Below, one piece after another: positions 22,914 through 37,200 of a stretch of DNA of 64,000 bases; position 1 is the stretch's first letter; each line of letters starts with the position of its first letter. This DNA comes from Parelaphostrongylus tenuis. Taxonomy: Eukaryota > Nematoda > Chromadorea > Rhabditida > Metastrongylidae. A model generated the notes under the pieces. That model worked only from the letters and a program-made list of their open reading frames with translations, was not told the origin of the DNA and did not search any database. The stretch spans positions 62,001 through 126,000 of the forward strand of contig JAHQIW010004628.1 in assembly GCA_019055375.1 (NCBI GenBank), given 5' to 3'. Position numbers and translations under genes: made by a program.

Positions 22914-24409
22914 ACCAACCGAAGCAAAAGAGGTCCTATGAGGTGGATGTCAAGCACAGTAAAGAATTCCAAAAAAATTTCCATTTAGTTCTACAAAAGA
23001 ACTCGAATACGCTGACATCGTATGTGTACCATGAATGGACTCTACTGGCACCTTGTTGACAAGTTCTTATAATATTTTCTTGATGACGCTGTATTTTTTT
23101 GAGGACTATCAACAAAATAAAAGAGGATGCTTGGCGAGCTCGGAAAAAGGATAGCACAGTGCACAGACTGGTAAAATATGTCTTTGATGCGATGCAAAAA
23201 ATGCTGGAACCGATGTTTATATGTTGCAGAGACTCATCATTCGTTCACTTGAGAGTTTACCAAAGGGAAACAACACGAAGAAGGAACCATGCATAAGAAG
23301 AGCTCCATTCTTTCTCAGAGTAGGCGCTCACAATTTTAACTCGCTTCCTTCAGCCCCATGAATCAAATTGCGGAATGCGTGAGAGGAGATGAAAACGAGT
23401 AGTGTAAGTAGGTTGGACTTCCAGGTGATGCAAGGAATTAACTGGATCATCTACGAGATGGACGGGTTTTACGAGCTAAGAAATGATGATGGTAACCTCA
23501 CCAGTCGTTACCAATTTCAAGAAAAAGCGCATCACTAAATACTATGGGGACGTAAACAATTAGATTAAAGATGTGCATTGTGACGGCTCATCATCCAAGC
23601 ACCGATTGAATAGATATTAGGAAAATTAGATAAGTATTAGAAGCAGGACACAAGTACTCTTTATTCACGGTATGTTCACAATGAAATCATCTGACAGAAC
23701 GATTGAATTAGCACACGAGTACATAAACATGAGTTCAAACTTAGAAGTAAACTAAAATGTTCACCACTACAAAGAATGAATCTTCTCAATTAATAAGGCT
23801 GACTGCTGAAATTGTTGCTCACATTGAGAATTTGTGAGAACGAACTGCTTATGGAAGATGATTGCGATTGGGAATCATGGCGCTAAATATAATCGTAAAC
23901 TTCACAGTGCTACTAGAACATGATATTTATATGCATTAAGGTTTTCTCTAACTATGATAAATTCCACAAGAGCCATATAGAATGTAAACCGGTTAACTAT
24001 GGTTGAGAAACGAATTCAAAACTTTTCAAATCGGAACGTTCTCCTTACTATGAACACCACAGTTGTGTCACGATATCTAGCAATCATTTTGATGAACGAA
24101 GGAAACTATTCAGTCGTGATGGTCAAATAATCAGTATCTAACTAGAAATCTCACCGAAAAAAATAGCAAAATATTAGACAAAAAAAGACAAAATAAGTAA
24201 AAAAGAATAGGTGAAGGACTTGCATAACCGGTCTCTAAGGATCTGCAAGGTAAACTTGATAGACTACAGTCTCACCTTTTAGAACACAGAGACGACTCCG
24301 GCGTCTGCGCAGTTGTAAGAGAAGGCGCATAACAGTACTGTGTGATGCCGATATGTGAATACTTATAACATGTATTTTCAATATTTCTGTCAAGCTTAAC
24401 TAAGCAGTA

Positions 24410-25290
24410 AACGTCCTCTTAAAGGAGAAGAAAAGTACTACGCCTTTGGATCAATCCTTCTAACTGTTTTTACCGATTTAATAATCAAAAGTGCTTTCGC
24501 AGTACTGTACTGCAGCATATGCTTACGTTTATCTGAGTTTCCTGATCGTCAATGTGTAATAAATCTTTGTCAGTTTGTGTGATCCTTTTGTGGGATCCGG
24601 AAATTCCGTGTGCATTGGAGCGCGTCATTCAGAAAGACCCACCAGTGGCAAAGAAGTTGTAGACTACTGTGTATCGTTCATATTAAGACTATGAATAGGA
24701 CTTTTCAAAAACAAATTGTATCTTCTAACACATTCTTTCTCAGCAGCGCCAGCTGAGTGATGGGCAAATTGAAACAGATCACTCAGTATTTGAACGGAAT
24801 TCAACGAACAAATTGAGCGTCGACTTTTCCGATCGTTGGGGAATCCAGCTTTCCCGCAGGTGGTGAAAAGAATCCGGGGAAATCTCCTCACTTCAAATAT
24901 GGCGATGCACAATTGCTATTTTAGCCATATCAGGTAATTTTCGTTACTTAAATCATATTGCGAGCAACCAGAATACACTGTGAGTCGAGAAATTATAGCA
25001 TTTTTCAGCTCGCGAAAATTTTTAAAACAAACAGCGATGCGCTGTTGGAACACATGGATTTCTATGTTTTTACTTTTATTTGATTGATCACCATAGATGT
25101 GTGTAATTAATCACACATCACCTTTGCTGATAGTTCATTGCTCAAGAAATTTATTGCTCGTTGTAATTCATTTTCCATGTTATATTTATAGAGATCAAAC
25201 TTTGCCCTGTTTTTACCGATTGTACGCTGTTATTTGTTGAATTGAATATTTTTGCTGATTAGTAATAATCCATGTTTTTCTTCTATCTGC
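24410..25290 (+). repeat. Segmental duplicate of the 3' end of the 34.8-39.1 kb gene
   Basis: It matches 38550-39460 in order: AGCAGTAAACGTC, TTTGTCAGT.GTG, the CATTCTTTCTCAGCAGCGCC acceptor and exon, TTGTGAGC/TTGCGAGCA..CCAG, and the AT-rich 3' flank. The similarity covers intron end, last exon and 3' region only. Upstream exons were not found near this copy. Confidence 0.7.
24744..24937 (+). pseudogene. Frameshifted copy of the REC114-like last exon
   Basis: It begins at the same acceptor and same first codons as 38906 (CAGCGCCA). Compared with the intact exon, one base is missing between the GATCACTC and AACGAACAA blocks. The first part stays in frame (QRQLSDGQIETDH) and the second part is open only in the next frame (NEQIERRLFRSLGNPAFPQ, then VVKRIRG) to TAA at 24935-24937. 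So the conserved C-terminal segment survives but is not joined. It could also be a recent pseudogene or an assembly indel. Confidence 0.65.
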
Positions 25291-28200
25291 GTGTTAATTC
25301 GATCTGCTCTATAAAATGGTCACCTTTTACACATGTTTCTAATAAAGACACTTGGGCCCAATGTCAATTTTTTTATTTCTATGATATTTATTCACTTCGA
25401 TGCTTGAATGACACGTCGTCACGAGTCATTTTCGCATCATTCATTCATTCGCTGATCTTGATATACTGCTCACTTGGGGGTGTTCCGTCTGAAGTATGGT
25501 GACCGACTGCTGGTATCGCTTCGTGACTTCACACAACTAGTGACATCTACCGCAAACCGTTCGTCCATTTGGTAGATGATCTATGTGAATAATTGCAACT
25601 CATTTAAGCGCAACCAGTAGGTTTTTCAGCTCCTTTGTGAATCAAAGAAAGGTGTGTCAAGTGAGCGTATCTTCAAAGAAATGAATACAATCCCTCTTTT
25701 GCTTGCTTCCTTGTTCTAGCTTTTTCCATTACTGAACAGCTCAGATGCGAGAAAAATGTCCTCTGTGCAGCTGAAAACCATACATTAACTTTTTTTGCCA
25801 TCGCATCGAAGATTCTTGTGTTTTTTTTTAAAATTAAACATTGCTTTGTTCTTTTCGGAAAGATGACAGTGCAGTCATCAGAACCAATGTTCCGTATGGA
25901 CTCGCCACCAGAGCATGAACAACGTCATTCAAGTAGGATCATCTAGATGGTAACGAGTTGATTGATGATGTAGATGCGATATGAACCGACAAGTTATTTT
26001 GAAAAAAATTTCAAATAAATACACTTCCAATAATGGAAATTTTGAGATCTAGTCTTTCGAATGACCTTCAAGCTTCTGGCGGAAAGCTGTTTGAAATACC
26101 GTAACCCAGCGAACAGAGCAAGCCGGCGGTTGATAAAATGTTTGCGCTGCTACATGCCTAGAAAAGGCCCCTTTTAGGAAACTAAGCTGAGCCAAGTCAC
26201 AAGCTTTGCAAAATTTCTAAGGGTTTGGGCGAAAAGCTATGTTCAGTAAGAAAGGCGCTTTAAGATTTTGGGTATCTCTGAAGCTCTAGATGCAAGCGAT
26301 AAAGAGAGATTGCGAAGACCTGGAAACAGAAGAATAGCACTATCAGCAGAGCACGCAGCGAGTTGAACAGATGACCTACTCATTGTGATTATGTCATTCA
26401 CAATATCATATATAGTGGGAGTGTAGCCAATAGGTTAGAGCTACCAGCGCTGCAATGACACATACACGTTCGGTCAGAGCGCCCCAGGAACACTAAGCTT
26501 TCTTCCTCTCCAGTGCACATAAACTGATATTTAAATGGTTTTGTAGGTTAGCAAAAGCAGTAGTAATTTAATAATGCAAGAGCTTTAGGAAGAATGGACC
26601 AACGCGTCACTACCAAGCTGGACATATTGCCTTTTCTCCGATTTAATATTTCAACGTGACCTGAGGGCGGTATGGAAAGACACTGGTAGTCCCGCGAATC
26701 AAATGAATAGTCTGATGGAACAAGACGGCCAAGCTTCGAAGAAGCTGAAGTCGTCGAAACCCAGCCATCGAACTGCTTCTATCACTACAACTTTAGCAAC
26801 GTCGCGTCGGCTATTCTAGATATGCCCTTAAGATGTACATATACTAATCATTTCACATATAAGTGCGTGGTGAAAAGTCACTGTACAGATCAGATATGCT
26901 TTCAAATCATCTACGATGATCTGAGTGGAATCGAATGCACGGTAAGGAATTTCTTAGAGACTGATCAGCGCTGAGAACATTATCTACATTTTGAGACCGA
27001 GATGAGATTCCTTCCTACATCTGATGGAAAAGCTGTCTCACTTAAGAGAGCAGTGAAAAGGGAGAAGAACAGAAAGGTCATGGTTTTTATTTTTACCAAT
27101 CTGACATTAATGTCTTTATCTCCTCCTCTCATCCGGGAAAGAAAGCATTCACTTGATATCTCGTCGAAATACTCAATGCATAAGATGACTGTGTAACATC
27201 TCAGTGACTTATCTCATCAACTTCCATCAACATAGGCTACTAGTCAAAGTAGAATGTATACAGTCAATGAAGAACAGAATGAATGTTTTGCTGTACCTAA
27301 GAGAGTCTAACTGCGTAGAAGAAGTGAGAGGTTGACGGATACCTTGAATTAATTAGGATAGTACTATGCCAGATAATAAAATTTGAGCCACGCATGTGGT
27401 CTGTTATGGAGGGCTGACCTATAGAGCCCGATACACATGTTTCGACCTTGACTTATCAAACGGGCGGTACCCTTTCGTCATTTGCCAGTCCTCTCGGGGG
27501 AGCTCAATCCCTTATACCAAAAGTAGGCGACGACGAACATTTTACATCGTCTATCAGGTGAAATTATCACTGAATAGGCAGTTTTCGTACCGTCCGACTG
27601 ATGAGACAGTCAAGGTCGAGGCAAGTGTATCGGGATCTATAGGTCAGTCCTATATAACAGACCACATGCATGGCTCAAAAAGTGATTAGCTGGCACATTG
27701 AAGTTTGCGCGTGGTCTCAAAAAAAACTCTAACCGAACGGTAGGATAGTACTGATTAGGCATTTAGCGATATATAGGCAAAACGTAGTTCGATGAAGATA
27801 ATCATTTCCAGCTATAGCTGCTCAGCACATTCTCGAAAAAATCAAAAGAGTGATGGATTCAGATGATGATGTGAGAAAATTCATAATGGGTACGTCATTC
27901 TTTATTAGCTGGAGCTGTGGTTATGGCCACCTAGTTGCACATTAGAATATTTTGATGGCCCGTCTTCAGTCGTGCTCCAGCCCCCCACCCCCCCCGCCCC
28001 GTAACCTCGTAGTCGTCATTCCAGTCATTCTATGGTGGTTGTCTGTTTCAAACATGGTGACATCCAGGTTGCTCCCTACAGTGGTAAATAAGATCTAAAA
28101 AAGTTAAAAGGACCAACTCTGGCGTTGATCAATCTCTTAGGGATGCGCCATGTATTTGTCTTCATTTTTGATTTCATTAGGGTGATTGAATGCATATATG

Positions 28201-31200
28201 GCCTTTTACAATAATTCGCGGTATCTTTCCGCTGAATCGAGTCAGTGCTGCTTATTCTCCCAGGCAAGGCTGCGACCAGTCCTGGTACCAGTTTACCGAC
28301 CCCGGAGCGATGGATGGCTTGGTGATCCATCAGCGCGAGATCGAACCATTCACCTCGTGTGAGACGCAGAGCACTTCTAACCACTGCGCCACATGCACAC
28401 GACAACTTGATAATATTTAGTGATTTAACCTACTTAACAGTATCAGCAATAGTAAATTAATAATTAATATCACCTTAGTAACTAGTAAGTAGTAAGCGAA
28501 TTTTCTTACTTTAGTATTAAGTAATAATAAATAACAAAAAATAACAGTAGACAACATAAAAATATAATGTATTTCGTGACCTTCAAGCGCGAACATTATC
28601 TCACTGGCGACCTACACTGGATCATTCGAAAGGTCCCGGCACGATAACTGCGTGATGTACAAGAGTACTACGGTACTCGAGACGTGGAGCAGTCATTGTG
28701 GCCAGTCGGCAGACGGCGTCATCTCTGCCTCTCCTTTTTCTCCTTTCACGTCTTCACTTTTATTCATCATCGTATTCCTCTTCTGGCTCATTCCCAATCT
28801 CGATTACTCTTTAATTATCCAGCTAAGTTCGATCTCCACTGGGCCTCAACTTCTTCTAGACGACGGAAAAAAGCCATGTGTCACCAATGAAGCAGAATCT
28901 CAGTGGAGTGGTGATCTCACTAAGCAATTGAAATCATAAGTACATCATCTGAGAAAATTCTCAGTCTAGAGAGATGGCGGAACAGAGTTCTAGGGATGGC
29001 TGCGGGTGCGATCGATATTGAAGCTGAACCGAGCGGGTGTCACCAATCGATCGATAAGTATAGTCGCGCGTGAGACCAGACATAGTTTTTCTTCAGTGAC
29101 ATTAGCACAATTTGTAGTTGTCGTCGTTCACTAGTTTGAGCTTAATAAACATTTCTATTTCGTCTACTACATTTTCTTTAATTCGTTTCACTATTCTTTG
29201 ATATTAGATAGTGAATAATAACGATAAGTATTATTCAACAGATCAAGCATCTATTGTATCCGCGAACCTTGAAGTGCGAAGAGGACCGCAAGTCATCTTC
29301 AACGAAAACCTCATCGCCTACGGTGAATCATTTGAGAGGTCCCGGCACGATTAGGATTGGGTACTGTACAAAGCATTAGGGTACTCGATAGTGCATAGTT
29401 GTTCCTGGGCTGTCCGCCAACGGCATCATCTGCCGTCCTTCGTTCTTCGCTAATATCATCGCTTTCGTTTATCATTTCATTCGTCTCTTGACTCTCTATT
29501 CCAATCTCGATTACTCCTCAATTGATCCTACTGAGTTCGAGTTTCATTGAGCTTCAATTTCTGTCAAGCGAGTGCAAAAAGCCATGTGTCACCAGTAAAG
29601 CAAAATCTCGATAGAGTGGTGATTTCACCAAGAAAATAGATCTTTAAGCAGCATCATTTGGAAATTTCTCCAATCCACAGTGGTGCAGGAACAGAACTGT
29701 TGGGACGACTGAGAATAGATCGATATTGGAGCCGAGTTGAGCGGATTTCAGTGATCGATCAATATTGCAGCCGAATTGGGCGAATATCAATAATCGATCG
29801 ATATTAAGCGAGTTGAGCGATTTCGTGACGATCATATTGCACCGATTGGGGAACACCAGTAATCGATCAATATTGCAGCCGAATTGGGCGGATCTCAGTG
29901 ATCGATCAATATCGCAGCCGAATTGGGCGAACATCAATAACCGTTCGATATTGCAGCTGAACTGAACGGAATCTCAGTAATCGATCGATATTGAGCCGGC
30001 TTGGACAGCAGTAATTGATCATAGTATAGTCGCAGATGGACGAGATAGCTAAAGTTTTCATCAATCATCATAGAATAAGTCATAGCTATCCATCCTTCGC
30101 TAGTATGTGCTCTATAGTCATCGTTCTTTATCCTCTGTTTTATTTGGCCCTTCTAGTGGTTTTTTTCACAATGAAGCATTTCCAGCATTCAATTAGTTTT
30201 TTTTTTTTTGTCTTTTTTTCCTCTCATAGCTCTCCGGTTTCTCAACTGTTTCAATACTTCCCTGACAAAAAGACTTTTGATAATGTCAAAGAAGAACTAG
30301 TTAGAAAATCATTACGCTTTCGTCTGGCAAATTTGAAGGGAACGCTGCGGCCGAGTGGATGTGATGCATGTCACGGAGCGTGTGAGGCCGAACTCCACCT
30401 CCAACACTCCTTGGCAGGAGATTTCATGAAGACGCGTTCGATGGGTATTTACGACTTTTAAGATGAAGGCGATCACACGAACTGAATGCTAGAAGTATTG
30501 GGATTCGCACAGTGAAGAAAGAGTGCGAGAAAAATATTCGATGGAGATTCGATACAATAAAGATTGAAATCTTTTCCCTCTAATACCCAATATTTCCTGT
30601 TTTTCTTCCACCTTGGGATACTTCAAACCCATAGAGAAAATGGGTCGTGCTCAGTGAACAGCTCTTCTAACATTCCCATTGGATTTGGTTTCCACAAAAA
30701 CTGACGAAGTAGCTGTACCTTAAGATAAGAAATATGAGGGACCGGGATCGTTTTCTTTCCAATAACATTATTAGTGTTTAAATCTTTCTCTCTAGTATCC
30801 AACACTTCTTGTTTTCTCTTTTGTCTTCCAATCGTTCGAAGCCGTCGACAAAAGTGTGTCGTGGCTAGATGAACTGCTCTTTTGATATTCCTATTTGCTC
30901 CGAGTATCTTACAATGAAGAGCGCATGTGGCGCAGTGGTTAGAGGTGCTCTGCGTCGCACACGAGGTTAATGGTTTGATCTCGCGCTCATGGCTCACCAA
31001 GCCATCCATCCCTCCGGGGTCGGTAAATTGGTACCAGACAGGTCTCAGACTTGTCTGGGAGGATAAGCAGCACTGACTCAGTTCAACGGGAGGCCACCGC
31101 GAGTCATTGTAAAGGCCAGATATGCATTCAATCACCCCGAACGAAGTTTAAAATTGAAGTCGAATGCATGGCGCATCCCTCAGGGATTGATCAACGCCGA

Positions 31201-34200
31201 GAGCTTTATCCTTTTATTTATCTTACAATGACTGGAAGCAGAACAACAATTTCATAGACAATTAGTTTCCATGGACGATGTGCATCCTGTAGAAAACATA
31301 ACTTATGGATTTTATTTCGTTTAATCTGCTAATTATTGATGAGACGTAATTAACCTAAGATTTTAATTTTTGCTATCGTTGTTAAAGTTAATATTATTAC
31401 TGTGGCGCGACAGCAATATTAGTATCATTATTATTATTAGTGTTAGTGTTGCTATTATTACTGCTAATATTCCTATCGAGGAGAGGGTACCGCGGCCGAG
31501 TGGTTGTGATGCTCGTCGGAGCGCGCGTGGAGCTAAGCTCCACTCCCCAACACTCTCCGGCAGTCAACAAGAGCGCCCTATGGAGCGCCGCAGCCAGGCT
31601 ACCCCTGAGATTGCATGGAGACATGCTCGACCAATATTCCACGCCATTCAAGAAGAAGACGAAAGCGAATTGAATGCTTGAAGCACTGGGATCCGCGCAA
31701 TGAAAAAATTGTGGTGCCGTGTGGTACAAATAAATAAAAACAAAGTCATCACTCTTATTATTGATTATTGTTATTGTTGATATCGTGATCTTATTATTAA
31801 TTGTTAATACTAGAGTTAGTATTGTTAATATTACTGTTATTATTGCCAACATCACTAACTTAAATATTGTTGCCTTAACTTCAATACTAATACCAATATT
31901 AACATTAGTTGTCATCGACAGCCAGATCCGAACCCGCAATTCAGCCTTTCCAGGAGCGCGGGCTAATCATTGCATCACTGACGCTCCTGGCCTGCAATCA
32001 CTCTACGACACATGGCATGATTATACATAATATCCATCATCTTTTAGGGGAATCCGGTCCAGTGCCGATATCGTGTTGCCAAGCAGAAACGTTGGCGGTT
32101 GGTTGTTAACAAATCGATGCCCTGTGTTGCAGACAGAGTGATAGTCGAACATCAGCTTCGATAGCGTCGATAGCTTTCGTCCCTGAAAAGGCTGAAATGC
32201 TGGTTCGGATCCCGCCTAACATTCTAAGTCTTGCATATTACTCAACAAAATTAGATACCCATTGATTTAGAGTAATGAGCAAAACATTCGCGTCAGTCGG
32301 TACTGGAACCCGCACCTCACTCTTTCCGAGAGCGCGTGCTCTGTCCGTTACACTGCTGACGCCCATTTTGCACATCAGTCTTTCTACGCTACAGCGCATC
32401 TATCTGTATAATGTTGGAACCGACTACCCGGGCCAGGCCGATGATGGCTGGCGGCTGACAGATAGTAGGTTGAGGAGAAAGTTTCCGGAATTTGCTTATA
32501 AAAACTCTATTTATGCTCAATTAAGTTCGAAGACAAGACAATTTGATAGTCAAAGCAGTCTCCTTCTGAGTCGATAACGTTCATTTCCTGCCTTGAACTC
32601 CTTGAAGTGATCGTAGACAGCTGTCTTTCCAACAGTTCCTTCGCCCCATGCCTCACTGATTCGACGAACAGTGTCAGCGGCATTTGTGCCCACTTTGTAC
32701 TCGTGAAGCATCAACAGTCGTTTCTGCTCAAGGTTCAGTTCCATCTTGAGGCAGTATAGAAGAGTTATATATCAATCGATGCGCAAGAAAACGAGCTTTC
32801 AAACCATGTGAAAATCGCATATAAAACCTGCGAACATGTTAAAGTTATGGGCAAATTCCGGAAACTTTCTCCTCAACCTATTAGATGCGCTGTAGCGTAG
32901 AAAGATTGATGTGCAAAATGGGCGTCAGTAGTGTAACGGATAGAGCATGCGCTCCCGGAAAGAGTGAGGTGCGGGTTCCAGTCCCGCCTGACTCGAAATT
33001 TCTAACATCACTCTACATTAATGGGTATATTTGAAAACATCATACCACCGCTAGAGCGGTTGAACAGAAAAAGTTTCAAAATTAGATATATATCCACATC
33101 ATATCGCTGCTAAAGAAAGCGGTTAAGTGGAAAGATTGTGATTCAAATATGATTTTTCGTCTGACATTGTTCATTGACATGCAAAATATACGGCCTACGG
33201 CAAGAACTGAATCGCGTGTCACTCATGCCGACGGAGAAGCGGATTACTAGCAGAGGTCGCTTCTGTGGTGTAGTGGTTACGTGCTAGGTGTAGGAAAAGC
33301 GAGGGTTCAATTCCCGCACAAGTTCAAATGTTTTGTACAGCACTAAATACTCATGGGTGTGCATTAATAATATTATAACATTACCAAAAGCAGCAAAACC
33401 AAAGATCCTTTGCATATTTTGTGCCATTTTATAATTGAATTTTCGTTACCTCAACTACCTCATTGATTCCTGGCGATCAACTTTTGAACCGTACTATGCG
33501 AGATCTCAGTCGTTGATAACTTTGCAACTTTGAAAATTTTTCGTTCGATTCTCACTGTCAATGATGTTCAGAATGTCATCGTTCGAGAGAATGATGTATG
33601 AATCCTGGCCACTAATGAAATATGTCGACCTTCGTGGTGGAACCCCGTGTACAATTGTAAGTTTGCTTTTTTTATTCCCATGCATTCAACTAGGGTTTGT
33701 GGGTAGTGGGTAGTGAAGTTCGACGTGGACGGTCTCTCAGCTTCTCCTTATAGTCTCCCGCAATCAATAACGAACGTCCTCCGGAATGCCCCAAGTTGTC
33801 TATCTTCGAGATATCAAGCAGATCAGCTTATCCAGTAGCCCATGACCTTCTTGAAGAAAGCAGATCGCCAAGCAAGTGATGATCGCGAGAAGACCAGTTG
33901 ACTGCTAGGAGTATTCGTGCCCGCACAGTGATTAGAATCACAACTCAGTCATGAGAGGACAAGTGAAAAACGGATATTATTCGCTGGAGAGCGAGTTTTC
34001 ATGGGAGTGTTGATAATCATTCGGAAGCTGAGGCTGGAGAATAGTGCTCTAAGTCGCCGGTTTTCGAAAAAGACCATTTTTGACGTTGCTACAGAAGGAG
34101 AGTTCTTGCGTAACAGACGCGCATATTTCTCGCCGGACATAGCTATTTCTTCGGACCATCAGCAATTATCAGATAGTGTAGTCGAATCTAATTCTAACGT

Positions 34201-37200
34201 ACGTTGCGCTTATATCCTGAAAAGATTGTTTCCCAGAAACGAAGCAGATAAAACAATTTGAATTTCCATCTGTTGTCAAAAGCCTCTTTGGCCAGCTCAC
34301 GTGCGGCTGAGGTTGCCGTGTTCGATGATGCGATGACCATCGATTTTTCGAGTATATGAATTTGTAGAGGAGTATCGCGTAAGCAGTTCACATGGTTGCC
34401 TTACGCATAGGTACGTAAATTGGCCAAAGACGCCCTGCTCACGCTTGCGAATTCAATTCATTTTACCTGCTGCGTTGTAGGCAAACGGTCTTTTCAGGAT
34501 ATAAGCGCACGGTTTTAATCAAAGACGTTTGCGCTATCAAATGATTACTAGATGTCTAAAAAAGTGCTCTCTCCCGTGAGAAAGATGTCCATCTAAGACA
34601 TAGCCTTGTGTGAAGTTTGCAGCGTTATAAAGGTGCTTTGATACAACGACGTGGGGCTGTAGCCTCAAGTCTCAACTTTCGAATGGTTACTAACACTCCT
34701 ACAAAAAGTTCGTCTCCAGCGAATGAGATCGGTTTTTTCAATTGTCGAGAAGAATCCTAAAAACTGTGATACGGATCAAATAAAGTGAAATAGTAGTTCT
34801 TTCAATTTCTTTTGTTTTTCTTCATGTTCTATCTGTACTCAATCACATTTCATGTCGATGATCGTCTCGCTGCGCAGTTGAACAGAACGCAGCGGATCCT
34901 CCGTATTCTGAATGGACAAACTGTACTCGAACACGTTCACCTTGTACGCCCATCGGCAAGGGTTGTGTGAGTTTATCACCTAATTTTTGTACTTATTTCG
35001 GCTATTCTTTTTGGCCGCTTTCTCAATGAAATTACCAGTCAAATCTTGATTATTTATACATAAGGACTGACTAAGTTCCCGTTTCATTCATTACTTTGAT
35101 TTCTAGATATCGTGACACGGCCGTAGTATTCGTGGTGACGGAACAATCCCAGATGAAAAAATTCCGAATCCGCTTTTCAACTACAGCGGATCGACATAAT
35201 TTTTGCTTGGTTCTTAGCGAACTTATAGAAGTGAAAGAAAGCAAGGAGGTATATACATATATCGTGCTTTAGTAGCAATGCGAAGTTTTGTATCTAATTA
35301 TATTTATCTTCATGACACCAACTCACAGCCATCTGCCGAGAACGTTCGTTCTCACAAACCCTGGATATGAGCCGCAGTCAGTCAAGCCTACCGGTATGTC
35401 AGTCTCAATTCCTGAAATATAGCTGTTGCTAGTTTTTTTCTGTTTGGCTACAGTCGCAAATTCGATTCTCTCACTGGACAGGACCTTTTCACAGGAGTGT
35501 TACTAATCATTTGAGGGCCAAATCTCTGGCGGAGTGTTACTAATTATTTGAAGGCATGAATCTCTGGCTATTGCGCTACGTAGTCGTTCTCTGAAAAGTA
35601 TTTCTGTGATGCTGTATCGAAAAGAAAACATGTTTTACACACGCACATTCATAGCAGGACAAAGCTTTCTTTGACTTTCAAGTAAAGATTCAGTAGCTTC
35701 AATCTCGGTGATTCTAGCGCTGTGCTTATTTCTTCGAATTATTATTTCATTACAATGTGGCACGGAAAATAAAGTTGAGTTTCACATAAGCGGCACTGTT
35801 TTGGGGCTAAAGTGTGGCTGGGAATAGGCAGGGGAAGGAGAGACGAAAGAAAGTGAGGGGATGCTGGTCGTCGAATTCGTACGGCAATCGATTGACCGCG
35901 TTGAAGCGTTACACATGTGTAGAGCAATTTTTTTTTGTTTTGCTTTTTTCTCCACTTTGAAAGAAACTCTAATGGAAACGTATGACTCTCATACTTCAAG
36001 ATTTTCTCTACATGATTATAATTTTCTATGTTACAATGAATTCGTGCCGCTTGTGTAAAACACAATTTTATTTTCAGTGCTACAGCGCTAAATAAGGGTC
36101 TTTTAAAAAAGAGCACGCGGCGCAGTAGCAGAAGATTTGATCTTCCGGATGATACTGTAAACTTATAAAGAACCAAAGAACTGATGTCCAGCGAAAAGGA
36201 TCGCTTCTTTATTTGTCGCCAGGTATCAGAAAATAACCTTCTCGCTTTCTAAGAACAATCTTTGTGTGTTCGCCATGATGTTCTTTTGTTCATATTTTTT
36301 GCTCACTAGCTTTATGATGAGGAAAAAAATTTTTTTCATGAATAAGTTGTTCACAAATGACCAAAGAAAAAATAAAGGGAAACATCCTAATGAAACTTGT
36401 ACGAATTGTGCGAATTTCCCATTAGTTTTTGCCGGTTGAATGTATGACTTTTCTCGCCGCAGTGTGCGTTGTATTCCTGACTTTCGCTTCTATTATTATT
36501 TTTTTGATTTTTATTATTTTGTTCAGAATATCTTAGCATAATGTAATTACAGTGGGCTCAGGAAATGGACGTTGATGTGAAATTTGTCACTGGGAGTTCA
36601 CCATATGGCACATACACACGTTACCAACCATTTGGGCAATCAAACCAGGCCGGTGTGGCCAAAATGTGAGATAATTTGATCCTTTCTTTCACCTAAGTGG
36701 ATCTTTACTTGATCGATTGAAGTTATATGTTACCACATGTCCATCCGCACGTAGGAACATAGAATATACCATGGTAGGCCTTTGAAACACGTTAAATCAG
36801 AAGAAGAGTTCATGTTATATCTATGCCGCTGATGTAATGGGAATCAAGTGATACAGTGACTTTCAAAGTTTCAGCTGTAAGCACCTTTCACCTCAACCAA
36901 GCACTTTTTGTCCCGTTGATTGCCAATTTGACTCGAGAGCACAAGCAAAACTTCTATTTCATCTCGACACGTGCAAGGTAGCCCAATAAGTGCTCCTCTT
37001 TGAACGAATGCGTATAGTGGTAGCAGGCGCCGCCGGCGCGGGTGATGCGCGTGTTCAACACTTGACTAGTATCGAAAGTTCCGCGTTCCATTTCTGTTTT
37101 TTTCCCACACATTTTTGCTATTTCCTATTTTTGTGTAGAAGATACAGCACATTTGAGCGTTACGTATATTAGAAGGAAAGTTCAGAATCTCTTTTATTGT